The notes under the pieces: generated by a model | Seen by the model: the letters and a program-made list of their open reading frames with translations, nothing else | Databases searched by the model: none | Told to the model about the DNA's origin: nothing | Shown: piece after piece, positions 8,104-16,554 of the stretch | How positions within the stretch are numbered: position 1 is the stretch's first letter | Layout of the letters: the number at the start of each line of letters is the position of its first letter | Translations under genes and position numbers: made by a program | NCBI RefSeq assembly: GCF_009687885.1 | Contig: NZ_BLAF01000026.1 | Location: forward strand, 1 to 64,000 | DNA: 64,000 nt | Direction: 5' to 3' | Origin: Acrocarpospora pleiomorpha | GTDB lineage: Bacteria; Actinomycetota; Actinomycetes; Streptosporangiales; Streptosporangiaceae

Positions 8104-8939
8104 TGAGACCTCCCATTTCCGGAAACGTCCGCGATCGTGGGTGCGTCGCCGATCGTCGCCATCTCGACTGCCTGGATCTCCGGCCCCAGGAACCTCCGCC
8201 CCAGTCGCGCGAACGGAGCCGGATCACCGGTCGCGCGGAACCGGTGCCGCGGCACGTCCGCGGACCGGTTGAGCCCCCGATCGTGCAGCACGCGGTAGAC
8301 GTCCTTGGCGGTCTCCTCGGCGCTGGACACCAGCGTCACGTCGTCCCCCACGACATAGGAGATGGCCCCGACCAGCAGTGGATAGTGGGTGCAGCCGAGG
8401 ATGAGCGTGTCGCAGCCCTCCGCCAGCACCGGCGCGAGGTAGTCCCGCACCGCCTCGATCAGCTCGTCGCTGTCGGTCTCGCCCCGCTCCACGAACTCCA
8501 CCAGCCGCGGCGCGGCCACGCCCACCAGCCGCACGTCCGGCGCGGCCGCGAACGCGTCCTGGTAGGCCATCGACTCGATCGTGGCTCGTGTCCCGATCAC
8601 CCCCACCCGCCCGTTCCTGGTGGCCCGCACCGCCCTGCGGGTGGCCGGCTGGATCACCTCCACCACCGGCACGTCGTAGCGCTCCCGCGCGTCCCGCAGC
8701 ACCGCCGCGCTGGCACTGTTACATGCGATGACCAGCATCTTCACCTGATGTTCGACCAGGTGATCCATCACCTCCAGCGCGTAGCCCCGGACCTCCGCGA
8801 TGCTCTTCGGCCCGTACGGCTGGCGCGCGGTGTCCGCCACATACAAGATCGACTCGTGCGGCAACTGGTCGATGATCGCCCGCGCCACGGTGAGCCCGCC
8901 GACACCGCTGTCGAAGATGCCAATACTTCCGTGCAACAT
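8100..8939 (-). CDS. murI: Glutamate racemase
   Basis: Predicted 279 residues from ATG at 8939 (a TTG three codons earlier is also open). It converts L- to D-glutamate for peptidoglycan. The two catalytic cysteines are present, in IACNSASAA and in LILGCTHYPLL. The start region IGIFDSGVGGLTVARAI is diagnostic. Length fits the family. It is first in the block with the MBL gene, rph and rdgB, and its stop overlaps the MBL start. Confidence 0.95.
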   Translation of the reverse strand: MLHGSIGIFDSGVGGLTVARAIIDQLPHESILYVADTARQPYGPKSIAEVRGYALEVMDHLVEHQVKMLVIACNSASAAVLRDARERYDVPVVEVIQPATRRAVRATRNGRVGVIGTRATIESMAYQDAFAAAPDVRLVGVAAPRLVEFVERGETDSDELIEAVRDYLAPVLAEGCDTLILGCTHYPLLVGAISYVVGDDVTLVSSAEETAKDVYRVLHDRGLNRSADVPRHRFRATGDPAPFARLGRRFLGPEIQAVEMATIGDAPTIADVSGNGRSQ

Positions 8940-9056
8940 GCTTCCCAAGGTTAAGGGACCACCCCCGGGCGCTCCCGGTAAGAATCCTCAGAACCGTGTG
9001 TGTTTGCCCGAACCGAGGAACGCCCGCCCTCAGGGGTTGAGAGCGGGCGGGGGACC

Positions 9057-11582
9057 TCAGGTGCTCGCGAGGGAGTCCACGATCGAGGCGCGGGAGGCGC
9101 GGCGGGCGGGGAGCAGGGCGGCCAGCACGCCGGCCAGGCCGGACAGGACCAGGAAGAGCAGGATCAGGTCGGCGGGGGCGCGGAAGAGGATGTCGAACGG
9201 GAGGGTCTGCATGGCGGCCCACCCGAAGACGACGCCGAGGCTGATGCCGATCAGCGCGCCGATCAGGCCCAGCAGCAGGGCTTCCAGGGAGAGCATGCGG
9301 CGGAGCTGGGGTCGGGTCAGGCCGAGCGCGCGGAGCAGGGCGGATTCGTGGGTGCGTTCGTGGACGGACAGGGACAGGGTGTTGGCGATGCCGAGCACGG
9401 AGATGAGGATGGCCAGGCCCAGCAGCCCGCCGAAGATCATGAGCATCATGTTCAGGGCGTCGTCGAACTCGCCGCGGATCTCGGTCGAGCTGACCACCAG
9501 CGCGGTCGGGTACGGCTGCGCGATCGCCTCCACGGCCCGGCGCGCGACGTCGGGAGCGACGCCGTCCTTGGCGTTCACGTAGACGGCCGCGTCATCAAGA
9601 GCGCCGAAATATCGGTCGAATTCCGCCTGCGGAATGGTGATGGAGGCCAGGTCGCTGGTCTCCGGGTCGAAGGTCGCGGCGATCTTCAAGGTGACCGTTC
9701 CGGCCTTTTCGGTCTTCAGCTGGATCGTGTCGCCCACCTTCCGGCCCAGGTGGCGGGCCGTGCCGTCGACCAGGGCCACGGCGCCGGGGCCGAAGCCGTC
9801 GAACGAGCCCGTGGTCGCCTGCGGCCGGAAATCCGGCGATGCCGGGAAATTTCCTACCTGGAAGTCCCGCGTGCCGGAGCCTTCGAGGCTCGCCTCGACA
9901 CGCTGCATCTGGATGACCGAGCCGACTTCGGGGCTCTGGCGGAGCGCGGCGGCCAGGGCGCGCGGGATGCGGGACTCCGAGCCGCGCTGCTCGGAGATCA
10001 TGTAGTCGACCGGGAACTGGGCGTCGAGCTGGGCGTTGATGGTGGCCCGGGTGGTGGTGGTGATCACGGAGATCAGCGTCATCAGGGTGACGCCGATGGT
10101 CAGCGCCACGGTCGTGGTCGCCGCGCGCTTGGGGTTGCGGCGGGCGTTGTCGACGGCCAGGCTGCCGGGCACGCCGAACAGGCGGCGCGGGAGCCAGCCG
10201 ACGAAACTCGCCAGCGGGCGCATGATGACCGGGCTGAGGATGAGCACGCCCAGGAAGAAGAGCGCGCCGCCGCCCATGATGACGATCAGTGCCTCGTCGC
10301 CGCCGTCCATGGTGACTCCGGCGACGGTGACGCCGGTTCCGGCGAGGAGGAAGAGGGTCGCGAGGATTGTCCGTACCAGACCGGCTTTGAAGGTTTGTTC
10401 TTCCACCTGGGAGCGGAGGGCCGCGATGGGGGCGACGCGGGTGGCGGCGCGGGCCGGGAGCAGGGCGGCGCCGACGGTGACGACCAGGCCGATCACCACG
10501 GCGAGGATGATCGTCCGGGGGGCGAGGGAGATGGCCGCGCCGCTGGGGACGGGCGCGTCGAGCAGCTCCAGGCCGGCCATCGCGCCCGCGCCCAGGCCGA
10601 GGCCGAGCAGGAGGCCCAGGCCGGAGGACAGGATCGCGACGACCACGGATTCGAGCAGGATCGAGCCGAATATCTGGGCGCGGGTCGCGCCGATGCAGCG
10701 CAGGAGCGCCATCTCGCGGGTGCGCTGCGCGACCAGGATGTTGAACGTGTTGTAGATCACCAGGGCGGCCACGAACATCGCGATCAGGCCGAACAGCAGC
10801 AACATCAGGGTCAGGTAACTGGTTTCGACATTGCTCTGGGCGGCCAGCTCGTCGGCCACCTGGCTGCCGGTTTTCACCTCGTAGTCCGCGCCGATGGCCG
10901 CGGCCACCGCGTCTCGCAGCCGCGCGGGGTCCGAGCCCTCCGCTCCGGCGACGTCGACTTCACCGAAGCCCTTGGCGCCGGTCATGCGCTGGGCGGTCTC
11001 GGTGGTGAAACCGACCGCGCCGGTGTAGGCCAGATTCTGGTTCACGCCGGTGTCGAAGAGCCCGACCAGGGTGAAGTCGTTCCTGGCGCCCTTCGCGTCC
11101 AGCACGGTGATGGTGTCGCCGACCGCGAAGCGCCTGGTCTTGGCGGTGTTCTCGTCCAGGATCGCGTCGGTCGGCCGAGCGGGGAAGTCGCCACTGGTGA
11201 CGATGACGCGGTTGAGCGAGCCGGTGGGGACGGAGACGGCCGTCGTCGGGAAGTTGCCCGCCGCCTTGCCGTCCCGGCCGAGCAGCGGGGTCGGGCCGCT
11301 GAGCAGCCCCTGGGCGTCGGCGACGCCGGGGACCTTCCGGATCCGCTCCAGCACGTCGGCGGGGATGGTGGGTGCTTCCTGAGCCTTGGGGTTGTCCTTC
11401 GGCGTGACCGCGACGCTGATCTTGGCGGCGTCGGCGGTGAACTTCTGCCGGAAGCCGACCTCGATCGTGTCGGTGAGCACGAACGTTCCGGCGATGAAGC
11501 CGACGCCCAGGGTGATCGCGAGGGAGGTGAGCAGGAGCCGGAGTTTGTGCGCTCGCAGCCCCGCCAGGGTGGTTTTGAGCAC
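9057..11582 (-). CDS. ABC transporter permease, FtsX/MacB type
   Basis: Predicted 841 residues. It has the two-repeat FtsX plan: an N-terminal helix followed by a large extracytoplasmic domain, three membrane helices near 260-375, a further helix and second external domain, and three C-terminal helices near 715-830. The N-terminal MLKTTLAGLRAHKLRLLLTS and the central RNPKRAATTTVALTIG segments are typical of lipoprotein- or antibiotic-peptide-type exporters. It is three bases downstream of the ATPase gene, and the two make a complete transporter. The response regulator and kinase just upstream suggest control by envelope stress, as in other actinobacterial modules. The substrate is unknown. 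Confidence 0.9.
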   Translation of the reverse strand: MLKTTLAGLRAHKLRLLLTSLAITLGVGFIAGTFVLTDTIEVGFRQKFTADAAKISVAVTPKDNPKAQEAPTIPADVLERIRKVPGVADAQGLLSGPTPLLGRDGKAAGNFPTTAVSVPTGSLNRVIVTSGDFPARPTDAILDENTAKTRRFAVGDTITVLDAKGARNDFTLVGLFDTGVNQNLAYTGAVGFTTETAQRMTGAKGFGEVDVAGAEGSDPARLRDAVAAAIGADYEVKTGSQVADELAAQSNVETSYLTLMLLLFGLIAMFVAALVIYNTFNILVAQRTREMALLRCIGATRAQIFGSILLESVVVAILSSGLGLLLGLGLGAGAMAGLELLDAPVPSGAAISLAPRTIILAVVIGLVVTVGAALLPARAATRVAPIAALRSQVEEQTFKAGLVRTILATLFLLAGTGVTVAGVTMDGGDEALIVIMGGGALFFLGVLILSPVIMRPLASFVGWLPRRLFGVPGSLAVDNARRNPKRAATTTVALTIGVTLMTLISVITTTTRATINAQLDAQFPVDYMISEQRGSESRIPRALAAALRQSPEVGSVIQMQRVEASLEGSGTRDFQVGNFPASPDFRPQATTGSFDGFGPGAVALVDGTARHLGRKVGDTIQLKTEKAGTVTLKIAATFDPETSDLASITIPQAEFDRYFGALDDAAVYVNAKDGVAPDVARRAVEAIAQPYPTALVVSSTEIRGEFDDALNMMLMIFGGLLGLAILISVLGIANTLSLSVHERTHESALLRALGLTRPQLRRMLSLEALLLGLIGALIGISLGVVFGWAAMQTLPFDILFRAPADLILLFLVLSGLAGVLAALLPARRASRASIVDSLAST

Positions 11583-11585
11583 CGG

Positions 11586-12329
11586 TCAGGCCTCCAGCTT
11601 CAGCAGCGTGTCGAGCACGGTCTGCGGCGTGGGCTCGACCAGCTCGCTGACCATCAGGCCGTCCCTGAGGAAGATCACCCGATCGGCGTAGGAGGCGGCG
11701 CCCGGGTCGTGGGTGACCATCACGATCGTCTGGCCGAGCTCGCGGACCGAATGGCGCAGGAACGCCAGCACCTCGGCGCCGCTGCGCGAGTCGAGGTTGC
11801 CGGTCGGCTCGTCCGCGAAGATCACCTGAGGCTTGCTGATCAGCGCCCGGGCCACGGCCACCCGCTGCTGCTGCCCGCCGGACAGCTCGCTCGGCTTGTG
11901 GGAGAGCCGGTCCCGCAGCCCCACCGTGTCGATGACCCGGTCGAACAGCACCTGATCCGCCTGCCGTCCGGCGATCTCCAGGGGCAGCCGGATGTTCTGC
12001 TCGGCGGTCAGCGTGGGCAGCAGGTTGAAGGCCTGGAACACGAATCCGACTCGTTCCCGGCGCAGCAGCGTCAGCTGCTTGTCGGACAGGCGGGTGATCT
12101 CGGTGTCGCCGACGGTCACGCTGCCCTCGGTCACCGTGTCGAGCCCCGCCAGGCAGTGCATGAGCGTGGACTTCCCCGAGCCGGACGGCCCCATGATCGC
12201 CGTGAACGCCCCCGTGGCGAAGTTCACGTCGACCCCGCGCAGCGCGTGCACAGCCGCGTCGCCCTGCCCGTATATCTTGGTCAGTCCCTTGGCCACGACG
12301 GCGTGCCGGACATCGGTAGTAATCGTCAT
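11586..12329 (-). CDS. ABC transporter ATP-binding protein, MacB/LolD-like
   Basis: Predicted 247 residues. Walker A (GPSGSGKST), Q-loop, signature LSGGQQQRVAVARAL, Walker B (VIFADEPTGNLDS) and the H-loop (MVTHDP) are all intact. The GNLDS extension after Walker B is typical of MacB/LolD/FtsE-type ATPases that partner FtsX-like permeases. The adjoining permease gene confirms that pairing. It acts on the cytoplasmic face of the membrane. Confidence 0.95.
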   Translation of the reverse strand: MTITTDVRHAVVAKGLTKIYGQGDAAVHALRGVDVNFATGAFTAIMGPSGSGKSTLMHCLAGLDTVTEGSVTVGDTEITRLSDKQLTLLRRERVGFVFQAFNLLPTLTAEQNIRLPLEIAGRQADQVLFDRVIDTVGLRDRLSHKPSELSGGQQQRVAVARALISKPQVIFADEPTGNLDSRSGAEVLAFLRHSVRELGQTIVMVTHDPGAASYADRVIFLRDGLMVSELVEPTPQTVLDTLLKLEA

Positions 12330-12443
12330 GCCAGCAACGCTAGGGCCCGCTACCCGGCGAATCCTCGGCCCTCGGGACGGGCTCGGACTGGTCCTCGAGG
12401 AGCCTTCTGCGGGGGGTGGTGCGACTCCTGAGGTAGCCGGAGA

Positions 12444-13106
12444 TCAGCCTTTCGGCCGACTGGTGATCAGGCCGCTCTCATACGCGTACACGACGGCCTG
12501 GGCGCGGTCCCGCAGTTCCAGCTTGGCCAGAATGCGGCCTAGATGCGTCTTCACGGTGGCTTCGGCCAGATGCAACTGCCCCGCTATCTCCACGTTCGAC
12601 AGCCCGCGGGCGACATGCAGGAGCACCTCACGCTCCCGCGCCGTCAGCAGCCGCGCGTCCCGCGTCGGCCTGGCCTCATTCGGCAGGTACGCGACGACGA
12701 GATCGAGCAGCCGCCGGGTCGTGCTGGGCGCGACGACGGCGTCGCCCGCGTGCACCGAGCGGATCGCGCTCAGCAGATCATCGGGCGGCACGTCCTTCAG
12801 CAGGAACCCGGACGCGCCCGCGCGAATGGCCGCGAAGGCATACTCGTCCAGGTCGAACGTGGTCAGGATCAGCACCTTCGGGGCGTCGGGCTCGGTGAGG
12901 ATCAGCCGGGTGGCCTCGACGCCGTCCATCCGGGGCATGCGCACGTCCATCAGCACGACGTCCGCGCTGACCTCACGGAGCGCCGCCACGGCCGCGGCGC
13001 CGTCGGCGGCTTCCGCGACGATCTCGATGTCCGGCTGGGCGCCCAGCACCATCCGGAAGCCCGCGCGGACCAGTTCCTGGTCGTCGACCAGCACGACGCG
13101 GATCAT
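12444..13106 (-). CDS. Two-component response regulator, NarL/LuxR type
   Basis: Predicted 220 residues. The N-terminal receiver has VVLVDDQELVRAGF and the phosphoacceptor Asp in VVLMDVRMPRMDG, then the conserved Thr and Lys (LTTF, LLKD). The C-terminal LuxR-type HTH reads LTAREREVLLHVARGLSNVEIA. It overlaps the kinase gene by four bases, so the two are co-translated. It probably controls the adjoining ABC exporter, 114 bases downstream. Confidence 0.95.
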   Translation of the reverse strand: MIRVVLVDDQELVRAGFRMVLGAQPDIEIVAEAADGAAAVAALREVSADVVLMDVRMPRMDGVEATRLILTEPDAPKVLILTTFDLDEYAFAAIRAGASGFLLKDVPPDDLLSAIRSVHAGDAVVAPSTTRRLLDLVVAYLPNEARPTRDARLLTAREREVLLHVARGLSNVEIAGQLHLAEATVKTHLGRILAKLELRDRAQAVVYAYESGLITSRPKG

Positions 13107-14293
13107 GCGGCTCCCTCGCGAAGGCCCGCCGGGAGCCGTGCGACCACGAGGAACCCGCCGCCGGTGCGGGGGGAGGCGTCCATCGTTCCGCCGTACATGG
13201 TGACACGTTCCCGCATGCCGATCAGCCCGTGACCGCCTTCGCTCACGAGGGCCGCCGCACCGCGCCCGTCATCGACCACCCTGATCACGATCTCCCGTCC
13301 GCCGGCTTCCACCCGCACGTCCGCCCGGGCCCGCGGCCCGCCGTGTTTGAGGGTATTGGTCAGCGCTTCTTGAACAATCCGATAGATCACCAGCTGCTCG
13401 CCCTCGGGCAGGCCGGACAGGTCGCCTTCGACGGTCATGTCCACAGGTAGGCCTGATTCCCGTACTTGCCGGACGAGTTCCTCCAGTTGCCCCAAGCCCG
13501 GCTGGGGCTGATAGTCCTCCGTTACGGCCGTGTCGTCCCGCAGGACGCCCACCAGCCGCCGCATTTCGGTCAGCGCCTGCCGCCCGGTGGCGGAAATGGC
13601 CTGGACCGCCCGGCGTGCCTGCTCCGGATCGTTGTCGATCGCGTAGCCGGCGCCGTCGGCTTGTACGACGATCACGCTCACGTTGTGCGCCACCACGTCG
13701 TGGAGTTCCCGGGCGATCCGGGCCCGCTCCGCGGCGGTGGCGATCAGCGCCTGCTGGTCCCGCTCCCGTTCGGCGCGTTCGGCTCGTTCCTCCAGGCCCT
13801 GGACGTATCGCTGCCGGACATTTGTGTAAATGCCGCCGATCCAGATCGCCAGCACGAACACGGACGCGTTGAGGAACACCTCCAGCGTCAGGTCGTTCCA
13901 GGCCCGCAGGGCCAGGTAGGTGCCGAACTCCGCGACCACGCCCGCCGCGATAGCCCACTCCACCCGGCAGCGGGCGGCGACGCCGTACATGCCCACCAGG
14001 ACCGCGAGATTCGCGGGCAACGGCTCGATCCCCGCCAGCCACTGGACCAGGCTGATCCCCGCCACCCCCGCGAACACCGCACGCGGGTGGTTTCGCCGCC
14101 ATACCAGCAGGCCCAGCAACATCACCGAAAGCGCGACTGCTCCTGGCACACCGGGCCGCGCGCTCGACGCCGACAACGGATTATCGACGTACTCCGGCAC
14201 CGCGGCCAGACAGAACAACACCAAGGGCGCGATGGTGACCAGGTCCACCACCGCACGATGCCGCCGCCCCCAGGCCCGCAGTCTGCCGAACAT
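13103..14293 (-). CDS. Sensor histidine kinase, HisKA_3 type
   Basis: Predicted 396 residues. Four to six membrane helices fill about residues 15-155 with no large sensor domain, a layout common in envelope-stress sensors. A coiled region (EERAERAERERDQQ) leads into the HisKA_3 dimerisation box ARELHDVVAHNVSVIVVQAD with the phospho-His. The ATPase domain has VQEALTNTLKHGG (N box) and VDDGRGAAA...GHGLIGMRERV (G boxes). It is the partner of the overlapping response regulator. The signal is unknown; the intramembrane layout suggests membrane damage. Confidence 0.95.
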   Translation of the reverse strand: MFGRLRAWGRRHRAVVDLVTIAPLVLFCLAAVPEYVDNPLSASSARPGVPGAVALSVMLLGLLVWRRNHPRAVFAGVAGISLVQWLAGIEPLPANLAVLVGMYGVAARCRVEWAIAAGVVAEFGTYLALRAWNDLTLEVFLNASVFVLAIWIGGIYTNVRQRYVQGLEERAERAERERDQQALIATAAERARIARELHDVVAHNVSVIVVQADGAGYAIDNDPEQARRAVQAISATGRQALTEMRRLVGVLRDDTAVTEDYQPQPGLGQLEELVRQVRESGLPVDMTVEGDLSGLPEGEQLVIYRIVQEALTNTLKHGGPRARADVRVEAGGREIVIRVVDDGRGAAALVSEGGHGLIGMRERVTMYGGTMDASPRTGGGFLVVARLPAGLREGAA

Positions 14294-14470
14294 GCCCCCA
14301 CGATATGTATGGCCTGCTCAATCGCGGTCCGCCTCAGGACTGATTCGCGAGTACGACTCAGGTCGCAGATCTCGCTTACACGCCCCTTACGACTTCTCCA
14401 GCATCATCATTTACGGGAACGCCCCTTGGGGTAGGTAAAGGGATACGAACTGATGGTGGAACTCGAGAAA

Positions 14471-14504
14471 GGGTCGCGCGGTGCCAGGACACACCGCGCG
14501 ACCC
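14471..14504. terminator. Perfect 13-bp stem-loop
   Basis: Arms GGGTCGCGCGGTG and CACCGCGCGACCC enclose an 8-base loop. There is no U-tract, so it could be a U-less actinobacterial terminator or a structured RNA. It lies between two divergent genes, where a terminator is unexpected. Confidence 0.5.
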
Positions 14505-14524
14505 GCCCACCACACCAATGACCA

Positions 14525-14573
14525 CGGCGGAGTCACTCCGAGGCTGCTGCGGGCCCCGGAGTCGACTCCGCCG
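14525..14573. repeat. Inverted repeat with a 31-base loop
   Basis: Arms CGGCGGAGT (14525-14533) and ACTCCGCCG (14565-14573) are perfect complements. The loop contains further short GC-rich pairing. Function is not evident. Confidence 0.45.
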
Positions 14574-14670
14574 GCCAGTTCCCCCGGATTCCCCAATCAC
14601 GGCTGACACGATGAACCCGCGTCCGAAGCAGCCGACGGGTGGCTGTTGGCGCAGGCGATGAACAGGTAAT

Positions 14671-14706
14671 CTGTCAAAACGCCAGAATATCCTGGCTGTT
14701 TGACAG
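14671..14706 (+). promoter_or_regulatory. 36-bp palindromic operator with embedded -35 box
   Basis: The outer arms CTGTCAAA and TTTGACAG and the inner arms GCCAG and CTGGC around an AT-rich centre are symmetric at about 30 of 36 positions. The right arm contains a perfect TTGACA (14700-14705) about 57 bp before the nucleotidyltransferase start. A protein bound here would block RNA polymerase. The winged-helix domain of the next gene product is the obvious candidate. Confidence 0.6.
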
Positions 14707-14761
14707 TAATCTACTGAGCGTGATCGACCCATCACGCGCGTGCCTGCTGGAGGATCCCGGC

Positions 14762-15352
14762 ATGCAGCTGCCACCGCCTCCTATCTTTCCGATTTTCCGC
14801 TCCCGGATCACCTGTGCCGTGTTGACCCTCACCTATGTGAGCGACCACGAGCACTCCGTCAGCGAGTTGGCCGAAGCCACCAGCACCGACACCGGCACCA
14901 TGGCACGCGAGGTCTCCCGGCTCGAGCAGGCGGCCATTCTCACCAGCCGCCATGTCGGCCGCACCAAACTGGTTCGGCCCAATCGCGCCGCTCCGTTCTA
15001 CCAGCCGCTCCTTGACCTCGTCACGATCACCCTGGGCCCGGCACAGGTCCTGGCCGAAGAACTGGCAGGCCTAGATCGGATCGAAGAAGCCGCGGTCTTC
15101 GGCTCCTGGGCCGCGCGCATGCAGGGGGAACCCGGCCCGGCACCGGTTGATATCGACCTGCTCGTTGTCGGTCGTCCTGATCGCGATGACCTCCACGACG
15201 CCTCAGCCCGAGCGGGATCGCGGCTGGGCCGCGCGGTCAACACCGTGATCATCAGTCGCACGCGATGGGAGGCCAACGAAGACGGATTCATCCGCGAGCT
15301 TCATACGCGCCCGCGCGTCCCAGTCCTGATCCCCGCTTTGGATGGCCAATGA
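14762..15352 (+). CDS. HTH-nucleotidyltransferase (MNT) fusion, antitoxin-like
   Basis: Predicted 196 residues from ATG at 14762, chosen because GGAGG lies 8 bases upstream. Residues about 12-75 form an ArsR/MarR-like winged helix (VSELAEATSTDTGTMAREVS). Residues about 85-190 are a minimal nucleotidyltransferase fold with GSW (114-116) and the metal-binding pair Asp130 and Asp132 in VDIDLLVVG. In MNT/HEPN modules the MNT protein modifies and silences the HEPN toxin. Here the fused HTH suggests autoregulation through the palindrome at 14671-14706. Its stop overlaps two adjacent ATG codons (ATGATGA) of the HEPN gene, so the two were co-translated. Confidence 0.8.
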   Translation: MQLPPPPIFPIFRSRITCAVLTLTYVSDHEHSVSELAEATSTDTGTMAREVSRLEQAAILTSRHVGRTKLVRPNRAAPFYQPLLDLVTITLGPAQVLAEELAGLDRIEEAAVFGSWAARMQGEPGPAPVDIDLLVVGRPDRDDLHDASARAGSRLGRAVNTVIISRTRWEANEDGFIRELHTRPRVPVLIPALDGQ

Positions 15353-15798
15353 TGAGCTGGCCACGTGGCCGGGAAGAAATCATTGGGATACTGCAACGCC
15401 GAGAGCTCACCCAGGTCGTCGCGGACGTCCCTCTCGCCGAACGCCTACTCGCCACCGCCCGCCAGCACTTGGTCAGCGCCGAAGTCCTCGCATCCACAGA
15501 CGCGTAGGACGCGGTTCGGAAATCACTGGCGGCCCTTCTGCAGATCCAGGGTCTTCGGGCGACGGTGACTGGAGGCCACCTCGCCGTCCAGCATGCGGCC
15601 CGTGCCCAATTCGGCGCATCTATGGGAGCGATTCTCCGTCCCATCGACCGTATTCGCACGACTCGACATGAGATCGAATACCCCACCACCACGACATGGA
15701 TCGACGAGGATAGCGTTCGCGACGACCTCCCGACAGCCGTCGCCGTAGTGAACGCCGCAGACAAGGCACTGCCCCATCTCACGGTATTTGTGCTGTGA
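15352..15798 (+). pseudogene. HEPN-domain toxin gene interrupted by one amber codon
   Basis: A single reading frame from ATG at 15352 to TGA at 15798 is broken only by TAG at 15505-15507 (codon 52). Before it come a helical N-terminus and LATARQHLVSAEVLASTDA. After it come DAVRKSLAALLQIQGLRATVTGGH, RIRTTRHEIEYP (HEPN R-x4-6-H RNase motif) and a normal tail. Related proteins have Tyr where the stop lies (A-Y-D-A-V-R-K), so TAC to TAG is the simplest event. With readthrough the product would be 148 residues, normal for the family. Without it only a 51-residue N-terminal piece is made. The partner MNT gene is intact. A base-calling error cannot be excluded. Confidence 0.75.
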
Positions 15799-15940
15799 AA
15801 TCGCGTTCATTGGCCATGACATAACGCCGTTATCGCTTATTGGCAGCCTGGATGAACATTTCGGTGAGCCGGACGCTCGCATTGATCACGGACGGGTTGC
15901 GAGGTTGCTCGAACATGTGGTCTTGGTGGGATCGTTCGGA

Positions 15941-15959
15941 GGTACCGTTATTGGGTACC
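15941..15959 (+). promoter_or_regulatory. Paired GGTACC sites before the antitoxin gene
   Basis: Two GGTACC hexamers (15941-15946 and 15954-15959) lie just before the ATG at 15968. Ribbon-helix-helix antitoxins bind short repeated palindromes over their own promoters, so this is a candidate autoregulatory operator. Confidence 0.45.
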
Positions 15960-15967
15960 ATTGCTGC

Positions 15968-16168
15968 ATGGAACTTCGACTTCGGTTGCCGGATGAGGTC
16001 CATGCGCGGTTGCGTGTAGCGGCCGATGAGGATGGCAACAGTCTGAACAGCGAGATCGTCATCGCGATCGAAGAGTATCTGGCTCGTCGGCAGGAGAGTG
16101 CTGTGCGGGCCATCGCGCGTAGGGTCGCCCAGCGTGACGCCGAGCTTCTGCACCGGCTCTCACAGTGA
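15968..16168 (+). CDS. Arc-type ribbon-helix-helix antitoxin
   Basis: Predicted 66 residues. The start MELRLRLPDEVHARLRVAADEDGNS is the classic Arc/MetJ ribbon followed by helix 1, and SLNSEIVIAIEEYLARR is helix 2. The charged C-terminal tail (AIARRVAQRDAELLHRL) would bind the toxin. Its stop overlaps the GTG of the Doc gene (GTGA), a standard toxin-antitoxin arrangement. The ATG at 15968 was chosen because the upstream part of the frame does not look like protein. It is expected to bind DNA as a dimer and repress its own promoter. Confidence 0.85.
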   Translation: MELRLRLPDEVHARLRVAADEDGNSLNSEIVIAIEEYLARRQESAVRAIARRVAQRDAELLHRLSQ

Positions 16169-16545
16169 CGGTTTTCCTCGCGATGACGGATGTCCTGGCG
16201 ATCGCGGAGGAGATCCTTCCCTCGGTCGGTCTGCGCGACGGCGGGCAGTTGCACGCGGCCGTCTTCCGGCCGCAGACCAGCTTGTACGGCGAGGACGCCT
16301 ACCCCGACCTGTGGACCAAGGCGGCCGCCCTCATGCAGAGCCTGATCATCGGTCACCCCCTGGTCGACGGCAACAAACGCCTGGGCTGGACTTCCGCCGT
16401 CGTCTTCCTGGAACTGAACCGCCAGATCTTGACCGGCACGAACACCGATGCCGCGGAGGCGCTGGTGATCGCCGTCACCACCGGTGAACTCGACGATGTC
16501 AGCGAAATCGCCAAGAGACTTCGCGACCTCAACGCCGGCGACTGA
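16165..16545 (+). CDS. doc: Doc-family (Fic fold) toxin
   Basis: Predicted 126 residues with a GTG start. The Fic/Doc active site HPLVDGNKRLGW is at residues 64-75, with catalytic His64 and anion-binding Gly-Asn-Lys-Arg intact; Leu replaces the more usual Phe at the third position. Doc proteins phosphorylate elongation factor EF-Tu and stop translation. Length is normal for Doc. Instead of a Phd antitoxin it is paired with an Arc-type protein. Being translationally coupled to it, toxin output should follow antitoxin synthesis. Confidence 0.9.
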   Translation: MTVFLAMTDVLAIAEEILPSVGLRDGGQLHAAVFRPQTSLYGEDAYPDLWTKAAALMQSLIIGHPLVDGNKRLGWTSAVVFLELNRQILTGTNTDAAEALVIAVTTGELDDVSEIAKRLRDLNAGD

Positions 16546-16554
16546 TCCGGCGAG

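Larger units (their letters stand above)
14294..14761. other. Intergenic region at the left edge of the accessory island
   Basis: No gene is supported in these 468 bases. It contains the divergent promoters of the kinase gene and the nucleotidyltransferase gene, two stem-loops (14471-14504 and 14525-14573) and the 36-bp palindrome at 14671-14706. Confidence 0.6.

Noticed and set aside
9000..12431. Very long plus-strand open frame (over 1100 codons) opposite the FtsX and ATPase genes
   Set aside because: It is antisense to two clear ABC-transporter genes, has low-complexity Gly/Arg/Asp-rich content and no family motifs. Long antisense frames are normal in DNA with very high third-position GC.
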